A DNA stretch of 64,000 nucleotides from positions 2,567,504-2,631,503 of the forward strand of contig NZ_KI421517.1 in the NCBI RefSeq assembly GCF_000473365.1, given 5' to 3'. Under the pieces are notes generated by a model. The model saw only the letters and a program-made list of their open reading frames with translations, was not told the origin of the DNA and ran no database searches. Positions 39,320 to 47,452 of this stretch are shown here, piece after piece. Made by a program: the position numbers and the translations under genes. This DNA comes from Adhaeribacter aquaticus DSM 16391 (GTDB lineage: Bacteria; Bacteroidota; Bacteroidia; Cytophagales; Hymenobacteraceae). The stretch's first letter is position 1; each line of letters starts with the position of its first letter.

Positions 39320-39661
39320 TTAAGCTACCTGCTTCTTTACCTCATCCAGGCGAATGCCCATATGAGAAGCATCATACAAGCATTCCCCATCCTTAATTAA
39401 CAGCAACTGAGGCGATTGATGCATTATGGCAAACGTTTCGGCAATAGCATTAGAAACAGAACGATAAGACAGCAAATCCAGGTAATAAGGTTTTACATTT
39501 TCCAGACCGGCATCATCCCACTGGCGTTCCAGGCGTGCTTTTGCGGTAGCACTAATGGAGCAGGAAGTACTATGTTTAAATATTATTACAGGAGCTTGCT
39601 TAGACTCTTCTATAATGGTTTGAATCTGATCTTGCTGCGTAAGTGGACTCCAGTTTATCAT
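39320..39661 (-). CDS. ytxJ: Bacillithiol system redox-active protein YtxJ
   Basis: 113 residues, ATG start. A thioredoxin-fold monothiol protein; the active Cys is C34 in FKHSTSCSISATAKARLE, where members have TxCxIS. LLIKDGECLYDASHMGI forms the C-terminal strand and helix. YtxJ-type proteins are thought to remove bacillithiol from modified proteins, so their presence suggests that the cell uses bacillithiol. It is the last of three minus-strand genes with spacings of 13 and 16 bases. The two upstream genes encode short basic exported proteins, an odd partnership. Confidence 0.85.
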   Translation of the reverse strand: MINWSPLTQQDQIQTIIEESKQAPVIIFKHSTSCSISATAKARLERQWDDAGLENVKPYYLDLLSYRSVSNAIAETFAIMHQSPQLLLIKDGECLYDASHMGIRLDEVKKQVA

Positions 39662-39677
39662 TGCTAATCTTTTTGCT

Positions 39678-40043
39678 TTAATTTTTTTTGCTTTTTACTG
39701 ACCGGGACATCTTTCTTTTATTTGAACGCATCCCCGGCTCCTCTCTTATAATGTCTATTTCACGGTCGTGCTCAAAACCAGTAGGATCTTCCTCCACAAT
39801 TTTAGATTTACGGCCACTCTCGCCTGGCTTTAGTTGGTGCGAGGAAAAATCAAGATGCGTTTCTTTATGATCAGCATCAAAATCAGCCGCCGCTCGCTTA
39901 TTTTTTTTAGTTTCTGCTTTTGCTTTTCCCAATCTCCCATGAGCAATCTGAGAATAAGCAGGCGCTACAACCTGCAACACCAGCAATCCACAAAAAAAAG
40001 CAAGCATTGCTTTTTTATTTATTAACCAACACAGCTTAGTCAT
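39678..40043 (-). CDS. Small exported highly charged protein
   Basis: 121 residues, ATG start. A signal peptide of about 31 residues (LAFFCGLLVLQVVAPAYSQ). The mature 90 residues alternate basic and acidic blocks: KAETKKNKRAAADFDADHKE near the start, DREIDIIREEP in the middle and a Lys/Arg/Ser tail (RSNKRKMSRSVKSKKN). No hydrophobic core, so probably disordered. Not a family I recognise. Middle gene of the unit with ytxJ and the lipoprotein upstream. Confidence 0.6.
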   Translation of the reverse strand: MTKLCWLINKKAMLAFFCGLLVLQVVAPAYSQIAHGRLGKAKAETKKNKRAAADFDADHKETHLDFSSHQLKPGESGRKSKIVEEDPTGFEHDREIDIIREEPGMRSNKRKMSRSVKSKKN

Positions 40044-40056
40044 AGTAATACCCTGA

Positions 40057-40359
40057 TTAACCGTTAAAGTTAGGTTTATATTTGTATTTCTTCTGCTTAT
40101 GACGATCTTGCTTTAACCGTTTGTAGTTCTTCGTTTTTATTAACCCGTTTTTAGTATACGTAACGTTTTGCCCGGATGGTGCCTCTTTAGCGCCTCCCAT
40201 TCCAGGTTTTTTTTTGCCTCTAAAAGCAGAAAACAATTTAGACTTGCCAAAACTCGGGCAAGGTATTTTCCCATTCTGGCAGCCGGCTAAACTTGCTACT
40301 ATTACCAACAGTACCAGAAAATTTTTAAAAGAATTCAAACGCAAAAGGTATTTAAGCAT
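40057..40359 (-). CDS. Small basic lipoprotein
   Basis: 100 residues, ATG start. Lipoprotein signal with the acylated Cys at 27 (VASLAGCQNG). The mature part is strongly basic, with KSKLFSAFRGKKKPGMGG and a Lys/Tyr-rich tail (KNYKRLKQDRHKQKKYKYK). A second Cys (C32) follows the first. It may bind anionic envelope polymers, but that is only suggested by charge. First of three closely spaced genes ending in ytxJ; its promoter should lie within 40360-40453. Confidence 0.6.
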   Translation of the reverse strand: MLKYLLRLNSFKNFLVLLVIVASLAGCQNGKIPCPSFGKSKLFSAFRGKKKPGMGGAKEAPSGQNVTYTKNGLIKTKNYKRLKQDRHKQKKYKYKPNFNG

Positions 40360-40453
40360 ATAAGTACTTCTCTGTTTACAAATATGCTTAATTTTTTAAA
40401 TAATGTCTAATCAAAACACGCAGAAGCGCTTATACAAACTTATGTTCCTGTTG

Positions 40454-42433
40454 TTAATACGCCAGCAACTGTCTTATTTTTTCTTTGAGTTCCTGATTTG
40501 GCAGAAAGGCCTGCTCCAAAGACGCTGAAAACGGTACAGCTGTATCCAGACTAGCTAAGCGCATTACCGGAGCATCTAAAAACCGGAAGCAGTTTTCACT
40601 AATCCAGGCACTTATTTCTGCGCCAATCCCCCCGGTTAATGTATCTTCGTGCAATACCAAAACCCGTCCGGTCTTTTTCACGGTTTTTTCTACCGCTTCT
40701 TTATCCCAGGGTAATAGCGTACATAAATCCAGTATTTCAGCATTTACCTCGGGCATGGCCTGAAGCGCCTGTTTTGCCCAATGCACCCCCATACCATAAG
40801 TTATAATAGAGAAATCTTCGCCTTCGGTTACTAATTTAGCTTTACCAATTTCCAAGGTATAGTAGGCATCCGGAATCTGGCTGGCAATACTCCGGTACAG
40901 CAATTTATGTTCGAAGAACATAACCGGATTAGGATCTGCAATAGCTGCATTTAATAAACCTTTCGCATCGTACGGACTGGAGGGGTATACTATTTTTAAA
41001 CCAGGGGTATGAAAAAACCAGGCCTCCGTTGATTGGGAATGAAAAGGCCCGGCGGCCGTTCCGGCACCTGTTGGCATCCGGACTACCACATCGGCATTTT
41101 GCCCCCAGCGGTAATGAGATTTTGCCAGGTTATTTACAATCTGATTAAAAGCAGAGGTAACAAAATCAGCAAACTGCATTTCGATAACTGATTTTTTACC
41201 TTTAATTGCCAATCCTAAACCGATGCCCACAATGGCCGATTCGCATAATGGCGTATTACGCACCCGTTCCTTTCCAAAGGCTTCAACAAAGCCTTCTGTA
41301 ACTTTAAATACCCCACCATATTCGGCAATATCCTGACCCATTAATACCAGTTCCGGGTATTTTTCCATGCTCTGGCGTAAACCATCCGAAATAGCATCTA
41401 CAAACCGTTTCTCCGATTTGTTCTCCGTTGCCGGCGCTATTAGTTCTGGCCTGTAGGGCGCATACATATCTGCTACCTCTTCTGCGGCATTCGCTTCCGG
41501 TATTGGCTCAGCAAAAGCCTTGGTTATTCCGTCTTCAATCTGGGTACGCAACTCTTCCCGAATGGTAGTCAACAGTCGTGGGGTAAGTACCTTCTCCCCT
41601 AAAAGATAGGCTTCAAAGGTTTCAACCGGATCTTTTTTAGCCCACTTCTCATACAACTCCTGCGGCACATATTTAGTACTGGATGCTTCCTCGTGCCCGC
41701 GCATCCGGAAAGTAATAGCCTCAATTAAAATAGGTCCCGGATTTTTACGGATACGGGCCGCCGCCTGGCGGATAGTATCATATACCTCTACTACATTATT
41801 GCCATCTATTTGCAAGGCATCAATGCCATAAGATGGTCCTTTATCAATAAAATAATTAAATTTAAATTGCTCGCTATTAGGAGTAGATAAGCTATACCCA
41901 TTATTCTCGATCAGGAAAATGACCGGCAAGTTCCAAACGGCTGCCACATTTAAAGCCTCATGAAAATCGCCTTCACTGGCTCCCCCGTCTCCGCTATAAA
42001 CCAGCGTTACTTTTTCTTTCCTATCTAATAAATCGGCCAGCGCTATTCCATCGGCAACGGCCAGTTGCGGCCCCAGGTGCGAGATCATGCCTACCAGGTG
42101 ATGCTCCTTGGAGCCAAAATGAAAGGAACGGTCACGACCTTTGGTAAACCCAGTCTTCTTCCCCTGAAATTGGGCAAACAATTTATCTAAAGGAATGTTG
42201 CGGCTGGTAAAAACCCCTAAATTGCGGTGCAGGGGTAAAATGTATTCGTCGGGCTCTAAAGCCAGAGTTGTGCCTACCGAAATAGCCTCCTGCCCAATGC
42301 CTGAAAACCACTTACTTATTTTTCCTTGCCGTAGCAAAGTCAGCATTCGCTCTTCGATCATGCGCGACAGCGCTACCTGCCTATATAATTCAAGTAAATC
42401 GTCGTCAGTATATTCTTTTCGGTTAAAACTCAT
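40454..42433 (-). CDS. 2-oxoacid dehydrogenase E1, fused alpha and beta subunits
   Basis: 659 residues, ATG start. Thiamine-diphosphate enzyme of the branched-chain (2-oxoisovalerate) or pyruvate dehydrogenase complex type. The alpha part (1 to about 320) has the TPP motif SGDGGASEGDFHEALN (147-162) through ENN (176-178). The beta part (from about 340) has LMGQDIAEYGGVFKVTEG, RVRNTPLCESAIVGIGLG and EMQFADFVTSAFNQI, then HEDTLTGGIGAEI. The single-chain fusion is common in Bacteroidota. No E2 or E3 gene is adjacent. It would act on lipoylated E2, linking it to lipA. It is divergent from the SusC gene. Confidence 0.9.
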   Translation of the reverse strand: MSFNRKEYTDDDLLELYRQVALSRMIEERMLTLLRQGKISKWFSGIGQEAISVGTTLALEPDEYILPLHRNLGVFTSRNIPLDKLFAQFQGKKTGFTKGRDRSFHFGSKEHHLVGMISHLGPQLAVADGIALADLLDRKEKVTLVYSGDGGASEGDFHEALNVAAVWNLPVIFLIENNGYSLSTPNSEQFKFNYFIDKGPSYGIDALQIDGNNVVEVYDTIRQAAARIRKNPGPILIEAITFRMRGHEEASSTKYVPQELYEKWAKKDPVETFEAYLLGEKVLTPRLLTTIREELRTQIEDGITKAFAEPIPEANAAEEVADMYAPYRPELIAPATENKSEKRFVDAISDGLRQSMEKYPELVLMGQDIAEYGGVFKVTEGFVEAFGKERVRNTPLCESAIVGIGLGLAIKGKKSVIEMQFADFVTSAFNQIVNNLAKSHYRWGQNADVVVRMPTGAGTAAGPFHSQSTEAWFFHTPGLKIVYPSSPYDAKGLLNAAIADPNPVMFFEHKLLYRSIASQIPDAYYTLEIGKAKLVTEGEDFSIITYGMGVHWAKQALQAMPEVNAEILDLCTLLPWDKEAVEKTVKKTGRVLVLHEDTLTGGIGAEISAWISENCFRFLDAPVMRLASLDTAVPFSASLEQAFLPNQELKEKIRQLLAY

Positions 42434-42455
42434 ATAATCATTAAAATTCGGTTGG

Positions 42456-42463
42456 CAAAATTA
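42456..42463 (-). promoter_or_regulatory. Candidate -7 box of the E1 gene
   Basis: TAATTTTG, a perfect TAnnTTTG, 22 bases before the ATG. No good -33 element. Confidence 0.4.
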
Positions 42464-42576
42464 ATGAAAATAATGATGGCGGCACGGTAAGTTTAACTAG
42501 TTAATCATTATTAAATATTGCCACCAGAGCCCCAAAAAATAAATTTATATAAGCTTCTTAATATAGTAAATTCCTA

Positions 42577-42584
42577 TACTTTTG
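42577..42584 (+). promoter_or_regulatory. Candidate -7 box of the SusC gene
   Basis: TACTTTTG, a perfect TAnnTTTG, 120 bases before the ATG; the -33 element is weak. Confidence 0.35.
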
Positions 42585-42704
42585 TTTATCAACCTGTAGA
42601 ATAAAACCTGAACACCTTTGCTTTCAGAATTGATATTATCTTTTAATAAATAATTGCATTAACACTTACTTATCCTTTAATACAGCTGAAAATTTAATAT
42701 AGTA

Positions 42705-45509
42705 ATGAGGTTCATTTTAGTTCTTATCGCAGCTTGCCTTATGCTACTAATGAGCAAGGCTGTTGGTAAGGCACCGCCCTTGCTTTACGGTAAGCTCAAT
42801 AAACCAATCCTGCAGGATTCTATTTTTCCGGCCGACACATTAACCTTTGAATCTCACCTGATAAAGAAAAAAGCTATTAGCGGATCGGTAGTGCACCTAA
42901 CTGAGCAACAGTTAGAGGCTGTACCGGTTCCTATTATTGATCAGCTAATAAAAGGGCGGGTAGCCGGGGTCCAGGTTACCCAAAATTCAGGGGCACCCGG
43001 GTCATCCGCTTCGGTGCGCATACGCGGCATCAATACTATTTTTGGCAATGCGGAGCCCTTATACATTTTAGATGGTGTTCCTCTTGTTCTTTCCGTGCCT
43101 AATACCTCTAATACAGCCATTGAACAACAACCTTTTTCCATTTTAGATTATATCAACCCTGGTGATATTGCCTCGATCGAAGTTTTAAAAGACGTAGGCG
43201 CCACTGCTCTATATGGTGCGCGGGGAGCCAATGGCGTTATTTTAATTACCAGCAAACGCGGTACCCACCAGAAGAAAAACAAAGTAAATTTTAACAATTA
43301 TTTTGGCTGGCAAAAAGCTCCTGACCACCTCTCTTTATTAAATACATCAGAATACAGGAGCCTTATCCTAGCAGAAAACCTTTATATTAAACCCGGGCAA
43401 GAAACAGCGGACACAAATTGGCAAGATGAAATTTTCCAGACGGCTCCTCTTCAGAATCATAACCTGAGCTACAGTGGTGGCAGCCAAAATCATCGCATTT
43501 ATGCTTCTGCAGCCAATACAAATCAACAAGGCACAATTCTTAATACGCAATTTAAACGTAATGCCTTCCGGCTAAACTACGATGGTAATATTACACCAAA
43601 ATTAAAGATCGGAATATCAGCATTTAGAAGTAGCCTGGTTAATACTCCTATTCAGGATGGAGTTGTTGAAGCCGCACTGTTAGCGCCTCCTATTGTCAGC
43701 ATTAAAAATACCCAAGGCGCCTTTAATTATACAATAGATCCGAAGTTTTCTATACACGGTTATAGAGATTTTTATAGGTTTACTAATCCTGTTGCTTATC
43801 TACAAAATATCTTATATAAAGAAAGCAATTCTTCCTGGGCTAATTTATTTGCCCAATATATTATTACCAAAGGGCTGCAGCTTAGCATAAATTACCAGCT
43901 AAATAATATAAACCAAAAAGGAAATTTCAGCTACAATTACGCTCCTATTGTTACCTACAGGGGGAATGGCATGTATAATAGGCCCTATGGTATTTATGAC
44001 AATTCAATAATCACCACCAATAATTACTCCTCAAATAATAAAAGCTCCTATAAGGCGATTTCTCTATTATATAGTAAACATATCGGGCAACATAGCTTTA
44101 ATTTCATAACTGATTTATCTTATCAGAGGGCCTTAAATAATGTTGACGTAACAAACATAAGACTTATAAAAAATGGCAATTCATCTACTTCTACTTCCGA
44201 AAATTTTAAAACCACTCTTAAAGGACATAATCTTTCCTCTCTAACTGCTGGATTACGCTATAACTACGCGGATAAGTATTTCGTTAATGCCAGTTTAAGT
44301 AGGGACGGATTAGGATTTTCATCAGAAAAAAGCACGTACTTTATTTCACCTGCTATTTCAGCCACTTGGCATATTTTATCCACTCCCAGCAGCACCTCAA
44401 ACATTTTTTTTAATGATGTAAAAATCAGGGCAAGCTTTGGGCAAACAGGCAATCTTTTTAAACCTTTAGTTTCTCTTTCTACCGATATTCATCCTAATGA
44501 TGCCCATCTGTTTCCGGTTGAGAAAACCAGAGAGCTTAATGCCGGCGTTGATTTAGGGTTTTTAAAGCACCGGGTATATATGTCTTTAGATGTATTTAAC
44601 CGCAATACTTCTAACCTTTTCGAAAACATCTCTTATGCTGATGTTCCGGCTCATCCTGTTACTTATGGGCTGGAAATCCAGAACCGGGGAGTAGAATTAG
44701 CCATTAACTCCCAAAATACACGAGGGGCATTTTTATGGACAACAAATTTTTCTTTTGCCAGAACTCAAAACCGAATAACTGATTTGGGCGTTTTTGAAAA
44801 ATCTGGTTACAACTTGCCGCTTTACTTGACTAAAGGAGCTTCTGTTGCTTCCTTATATGGCTACAAGGCCGTTGGCTTATATACAGATGTTCCTTCTGAA
44901 CCTCCTCTTAATTCTTTTTATGATTGGCCCAATAAAGGGGATATAGAACTGGAAAATTTCCAGAACCCTGAATTAAAAGTAATTGGAACAGCTTTTCCAA
45001 AATCTATTTATGGTATTGATAATACCTTATCGTATAAAAAAATAGCATTAAATTTTCTTCTCCAGGGCGTAGCAGGAAATAACATTCTTAACAATACTTT
45101 GCCTAATTTATATAATTTCTTATCTAATGGCTTTCATACAGCAATTCCTCAAAATGCCTCATCCCAGGTTTACTCAAATTCCTGGCGCGCCAATAATACT
45201 TCAGCCACTATTCCGCGTATTAATGGCAGTTCTAATAACAGGAAACCATCTAGCTACTATATAGAGAATGGCTCCTATTTAAGGTTAAGAAGTATTACGC
45301 TTTCGGTAAACTTTCCTAAGCTAATAGCAGTAGGTAACTCCAAAATAGGAGGAAAACTGTTTATAAGTGGGCAGAATCTGAGAACCTTTACCAAATATTC
45401 TGGTTATGATCCGGAAATTGGTGGCCGCACCGCTTATGGACAAGGTATTGACAACTATAATATTCCTGTTCCACGTACTTACATAATGGGAATTAATTTA
45501 ACTTTATAA
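42705..45509 (+). CDS. SusC/RagA family TonB-linked outer-membrane protein (orphan)
   Basis: 934 residues, ATG start. Signal peptide about 1-21. The plug (about 60-185) has the SusC signatures VPVPIIDQLIKGRVAGVQVTQ (partly shown), SVRIRGINTIFGNAEPLYILDGVPL and IEVLKDVGATALYGARGANGVILITSKRG, each cited in part. The barrel ends IMGINLTL. SusC proteins normally import glycans or peptides with a SusD lipoprotein lid, but the next gene, 47 bases on, is an M16 peptidase and no SusD is in the window. The N-terminal carboxypeptidase-regulatory domain common in this family is also missing: only about 35 residues precede the plug. Confidence 0.88.
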   Translation: MRFILVLIAACLMLLMSKAVGKAPPLLYGKLNKPILQDSIFPADTLTFESHLIKKKAISGSVVHLTEQQLEAVPVPIIDQLIKGRVAGVQVTQNSGAPGSSASVRIRGINTIFGNAEPLYILDGVPLVLSVPNTSNTAIEQQPFSILDYINPGDIASIEVLKDVGATALYGARGANGVILITSKRGTHQKKNKVNFNNYFGWQKAPDHLSLLNTSEYRSLILAENLYIKPGQETADTNWQDEIFQTAPLQNHNLSYSGGSQNHRIYASAANTNQQGTILNTQFKRNAFRLNYDGNITPKLKIGISAFRSSLVNTPIQDGVVEAALLAPPIVSIKNTQGAFNYTIDPKFSIHGYRDFYRFTNPVAYLQNILYKESNSSWANLFAQYIITKGLQLSINYQLNNINQKGNFSYNYAPIVTYRGNGMYNRPYGIYDNSIITTNNYSSNNKSSYKAISLLYSKHIGQHSFNFITDLSYQRALNNVDVTNIRLIKNGNSSTSTSENFKTTLKGHNLSSLTAGLRYNYADKYFVNASLSRDGLGFSSEKSTYFISPAISATWHILSTPSSTSNIFFNDVKIRASFGQTGNLFKPLVSLSTDIHPNDAHLFPVEKTRELNAGVDLGFLKHRVYMSLDVFNRNTSNLFENISYADVPAHPVTYGLEIQNRGVELAINSQNTRGAFLWTTNFSFARTQNRITDLGVFEKSGYNLPLYLTKGASVASLYGYKAVGLYTDVPSEPPLNSFYDWPNKGDIELENFQNPELKVIGTAFPKSIYGIDNTLSYKKIALNFLLQGVAGNNILNNTLPNLYNFLSNGFHTAIPQNASSQVYSNSWRANNTSATIPRINGSSNNRKPSSYYIENGSYLRLRSITLSVNFPKLIAVGNSKIGGKLFISGQNLRTFTKYSGYDPEIGGRTAYGQGIDNYNIPVPRTYIMGINLTL

Positions 45510-45556
45510 AATAACTTTACTCCCGCAAAATAAGACTTGCCAGTTAATATTTATTA

Positions 45557-46837
45557 ATGATAGATTTTAAAGAATTCACACTAGATAACGGCCTTCAGGT
45601 AATTGTGCACGAAGATTTTACCACGCCCATGGCAGTAATAAACGTGCTGTACGATGTTGGTTCTAAAGACGAAAATGAAAACCAAACCGGATTTGCTCAT
45701 TTATTTGAGCACCTTATGTTCAGTGGTTCGGTTAATATCCCAAACTACGACGAGCCCCTGCAAAAAGTAGGTGGCGAAAATAATGCTTTTACCAGCCCGG
45801 ATATAACCAATTATTATTTGTCGGTACCTGCTCAAAACATTGAAACAGGTTTCTGGCTGGAGTCGGACCGGATGCTGGGCCTGGCTTTTGATGAGCATGG
45901 CCTGGAAGTGCAACGAAAAGTTGTAATTGAAGAGTTTAAGCAAAACTATTTAAACCAGCCGTATGGCGATGTTTGGTTAAAATTACGTCCGTTGGCTTAT
46001 GAAGTACACCCATATAAATGGGCGACCATTGGTAAGGAAATTTCGCATATTGCCGATGCGCAGATGCAGGATGTCCGGAATTTCTTTAACAAACATTATT
46101 CACCTATCAATGCCATTTTAGTTATTGCCGGTAACATCACTTTTGATAAAGCAAAGGAACTTACCGAAAAATGGTTTGGCCCGATTCCTTCCGGTGTAAA
46201 GTACAGCCGGAACTTACCGCAGGAACCAACACGGAAAAAAGAAAAAATAGCAGAGCATACCGCCAAAGTACCTTTAACCGGCATATATAAAGCTTACCTA
46301 ATGCCCGGCAGAATGGACAAAAACTATTATGCCGCGGACTTATTAGGTGATATAATGGGCAGAGGAAAATCTTCTCGGTTATACGGCAAACTGGTAAAAG
46401 AAAAAAAATTATTCAACTCCCTTAGTGCTTCCTGCACGGGCTCTACCGATACCGGGCTGCTTATTATTCAGGGGAAACTGAATAAAGGCGTAGATGCCAA
46501 GGAGGCTAATGCGGCCATAGAAGCCATTACCCAAGAAATGATGGAGAACCTGGTGAACGAGGAGGAGCTAACAAAAGTAAAAAACCAAGCCGAAGCGTCT
46601 ATTGTTTTCTCTGAAATTGATTTACTGAACCGGGCCATGAACTTAGCCTACAGCAAATTATTAGGAGATACCAACCTGGTAAACCAGGAAGGCGAAAAAG
46701 TACAGGCAGTTACCGCTGAAGATATTTTAACACAGGCCAAAACAGTTTTACGACCTGATAACTGCACTACACTATATTATTATGCTGATCCGGCTATTGC
46801 CTCCCAAAACGTAGACCTTTCAGACGAAGAAGAATAA
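45557..46837 (+). CDS. M16 family zinc metallopeptidase
   Basis: 426 residues, ATG start. The inverted zinc motif HLFEH is at 48-52 (TGFAHLFEHLMFSGS), and the third ligand is E124 or E125 (KVVIEEFKQNY). This is the active half; the C-terminal half carries the inactive M16-C domain (about 180-360). No signal peptide is seen, so it is probably cytoplasmic, unlike the often exported PqqL/PepR-type relatives. It follows the SusC gene by 47 bases with no terminator, so peptides imported by SusC could be its substrate; this is inference from position only. Confidence 0.9.
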   Translation: MIDFKEFTLDNGLQVIVHEDFTTPMAVINVLYDVGSKDENENQTGFAHLFEHLMFSGSVNIPNYDEPLQKVGGENNAFTSPDITNYYLSVPAQNIETGFWLESDRMLGLAFDEHGLEVQRKVVIEEFKQNYLNQPYGDVWLKLRPLAYEVHPYKWATIGKEISHIADAQMQDVRNFFNKHYSPINAILVIAGNITFDKAKELTEKWFGPIPSGVKYSRNLPQEPTRKKEKIAEHTAKVPLTGIYKAYLMPGRMDKNYYAADLLGDIMGRGKSSRLYGKLVKEKKLFNSLSASCTGSTDTGLLIIQGKLNKGVDAKEANAAIEAITQEMMENLVNEEELTKVKNQAEASIVFSEIDLLNRAMNLAYSKLLGDTNLVNQEGEKVQAVTAEDILTQAKTVLRPDNCTTLYYYADPAIASQNVDLSDEEE

Positions 46838-46852
46838 AAAAATAACGCTTCT

Positions 46853-46884
46853 AAAATCCTCTCCTGCACCGGAGAGGATTTTTT
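46853..46884 (+). terminator. Rho-independent terminator after the M16 gene
   Basis: AAAATCCTCTCC / GGAGAGGATTTT with a 6-base loop and further T, 15 bases past the stop. Confidence 0.9.
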
Positions 46885-46910
46885 ATGTACACATTGTGCT
46901 CTTCAATTTG

Positions 46911-46918
46911 TAATTTTG
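46911..46918 (+). promoter_or_regulatory. Candidate -7 box of ispF
   Basis: TAATTTTG, a perfect TAnnTTTG, 31 bases before the ATG and just after the preceding terminator. Confidence 0.4.
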
Positions 46919-46949
46919 CCCGAATCAGCATTAAACAAGTATAGCATAA

Positions 46950-47429
46950 ATGAAAATCAGAACCGGATTTGGTTACGATGTGCACCAACTGCGCGAGGGT
47001 ATTGACTTTTGGTTGGGTGGCATTAAAATTCCTCATACGCACGGAGCTTATGGCCACTCCGACGCAGACGTATTAATCCATGTAATTTGTGATGCCTTAT
47101 TAGGAGCCGCCAATTTGCGCGACATAGGTTACCATTTTTCGGATAAGGATCCGCAATACAAAGGCATTGATTCTAAAATATTATTAAAGCGAGTAGTTGC
47201 GTTACTTGCCGAAAAAGGTTATTCGATTGGCAACATTGATTCTACTATTTGCCTACAGGAGCCAAAAGTAAATCCTCATATTCCGGCCATGAAAACTTGT
47301 TTGGCAGAAGTCATTAATATTCCGGAAGATGATATCTCCATTAAAGCTACTACCACGGAAAAATTAGGCTTTGTTGGCACCAAAGAAGGCGTTGCGGCGT
47401 ATGCAACGGTCCTTATTCAAAAAAATTAA
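46950..47429 (+). CDS. ispF: 2-C-methyl-D-erythritol 2,4-cyclodiphosphate synthase
   Basis: 159 residues, ATG start. The MEP-pathway enzyme that cyclises CDP-methylerythritol 2-phosphate with loss of CMP. Zinc ligands D10 and H12 (GYDVHQL) and H44 (ADVLIHVICDALLGA) are present, along with GDIGYHFSD-like RDIGYHFSDKDP and the C-terminal IKATTTEKLGFVGTKEGV. The length is standard. It starts a unit with the M28 peptidase gene 23 bases downstream, a pairing with no obvious functional link. Confidence 0.95.
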   Translation: MKIRTGFGYDVHQLREGIDFWLGGIKIPHTHGAYGHSDADVLIHVICDALLGAANLRDIGYHFSDKDPQYKGIDSKILLKRVVALLAEKGYSIGNIDSTICLQEPKVNPHIPAMKTCLAEVINIPEDDISIKATTTEKLGFVGTKEGVAAYATVLIQKN

Positions 47430-47452
47430 TTTAAGCAGTATTCCCAATTTAT

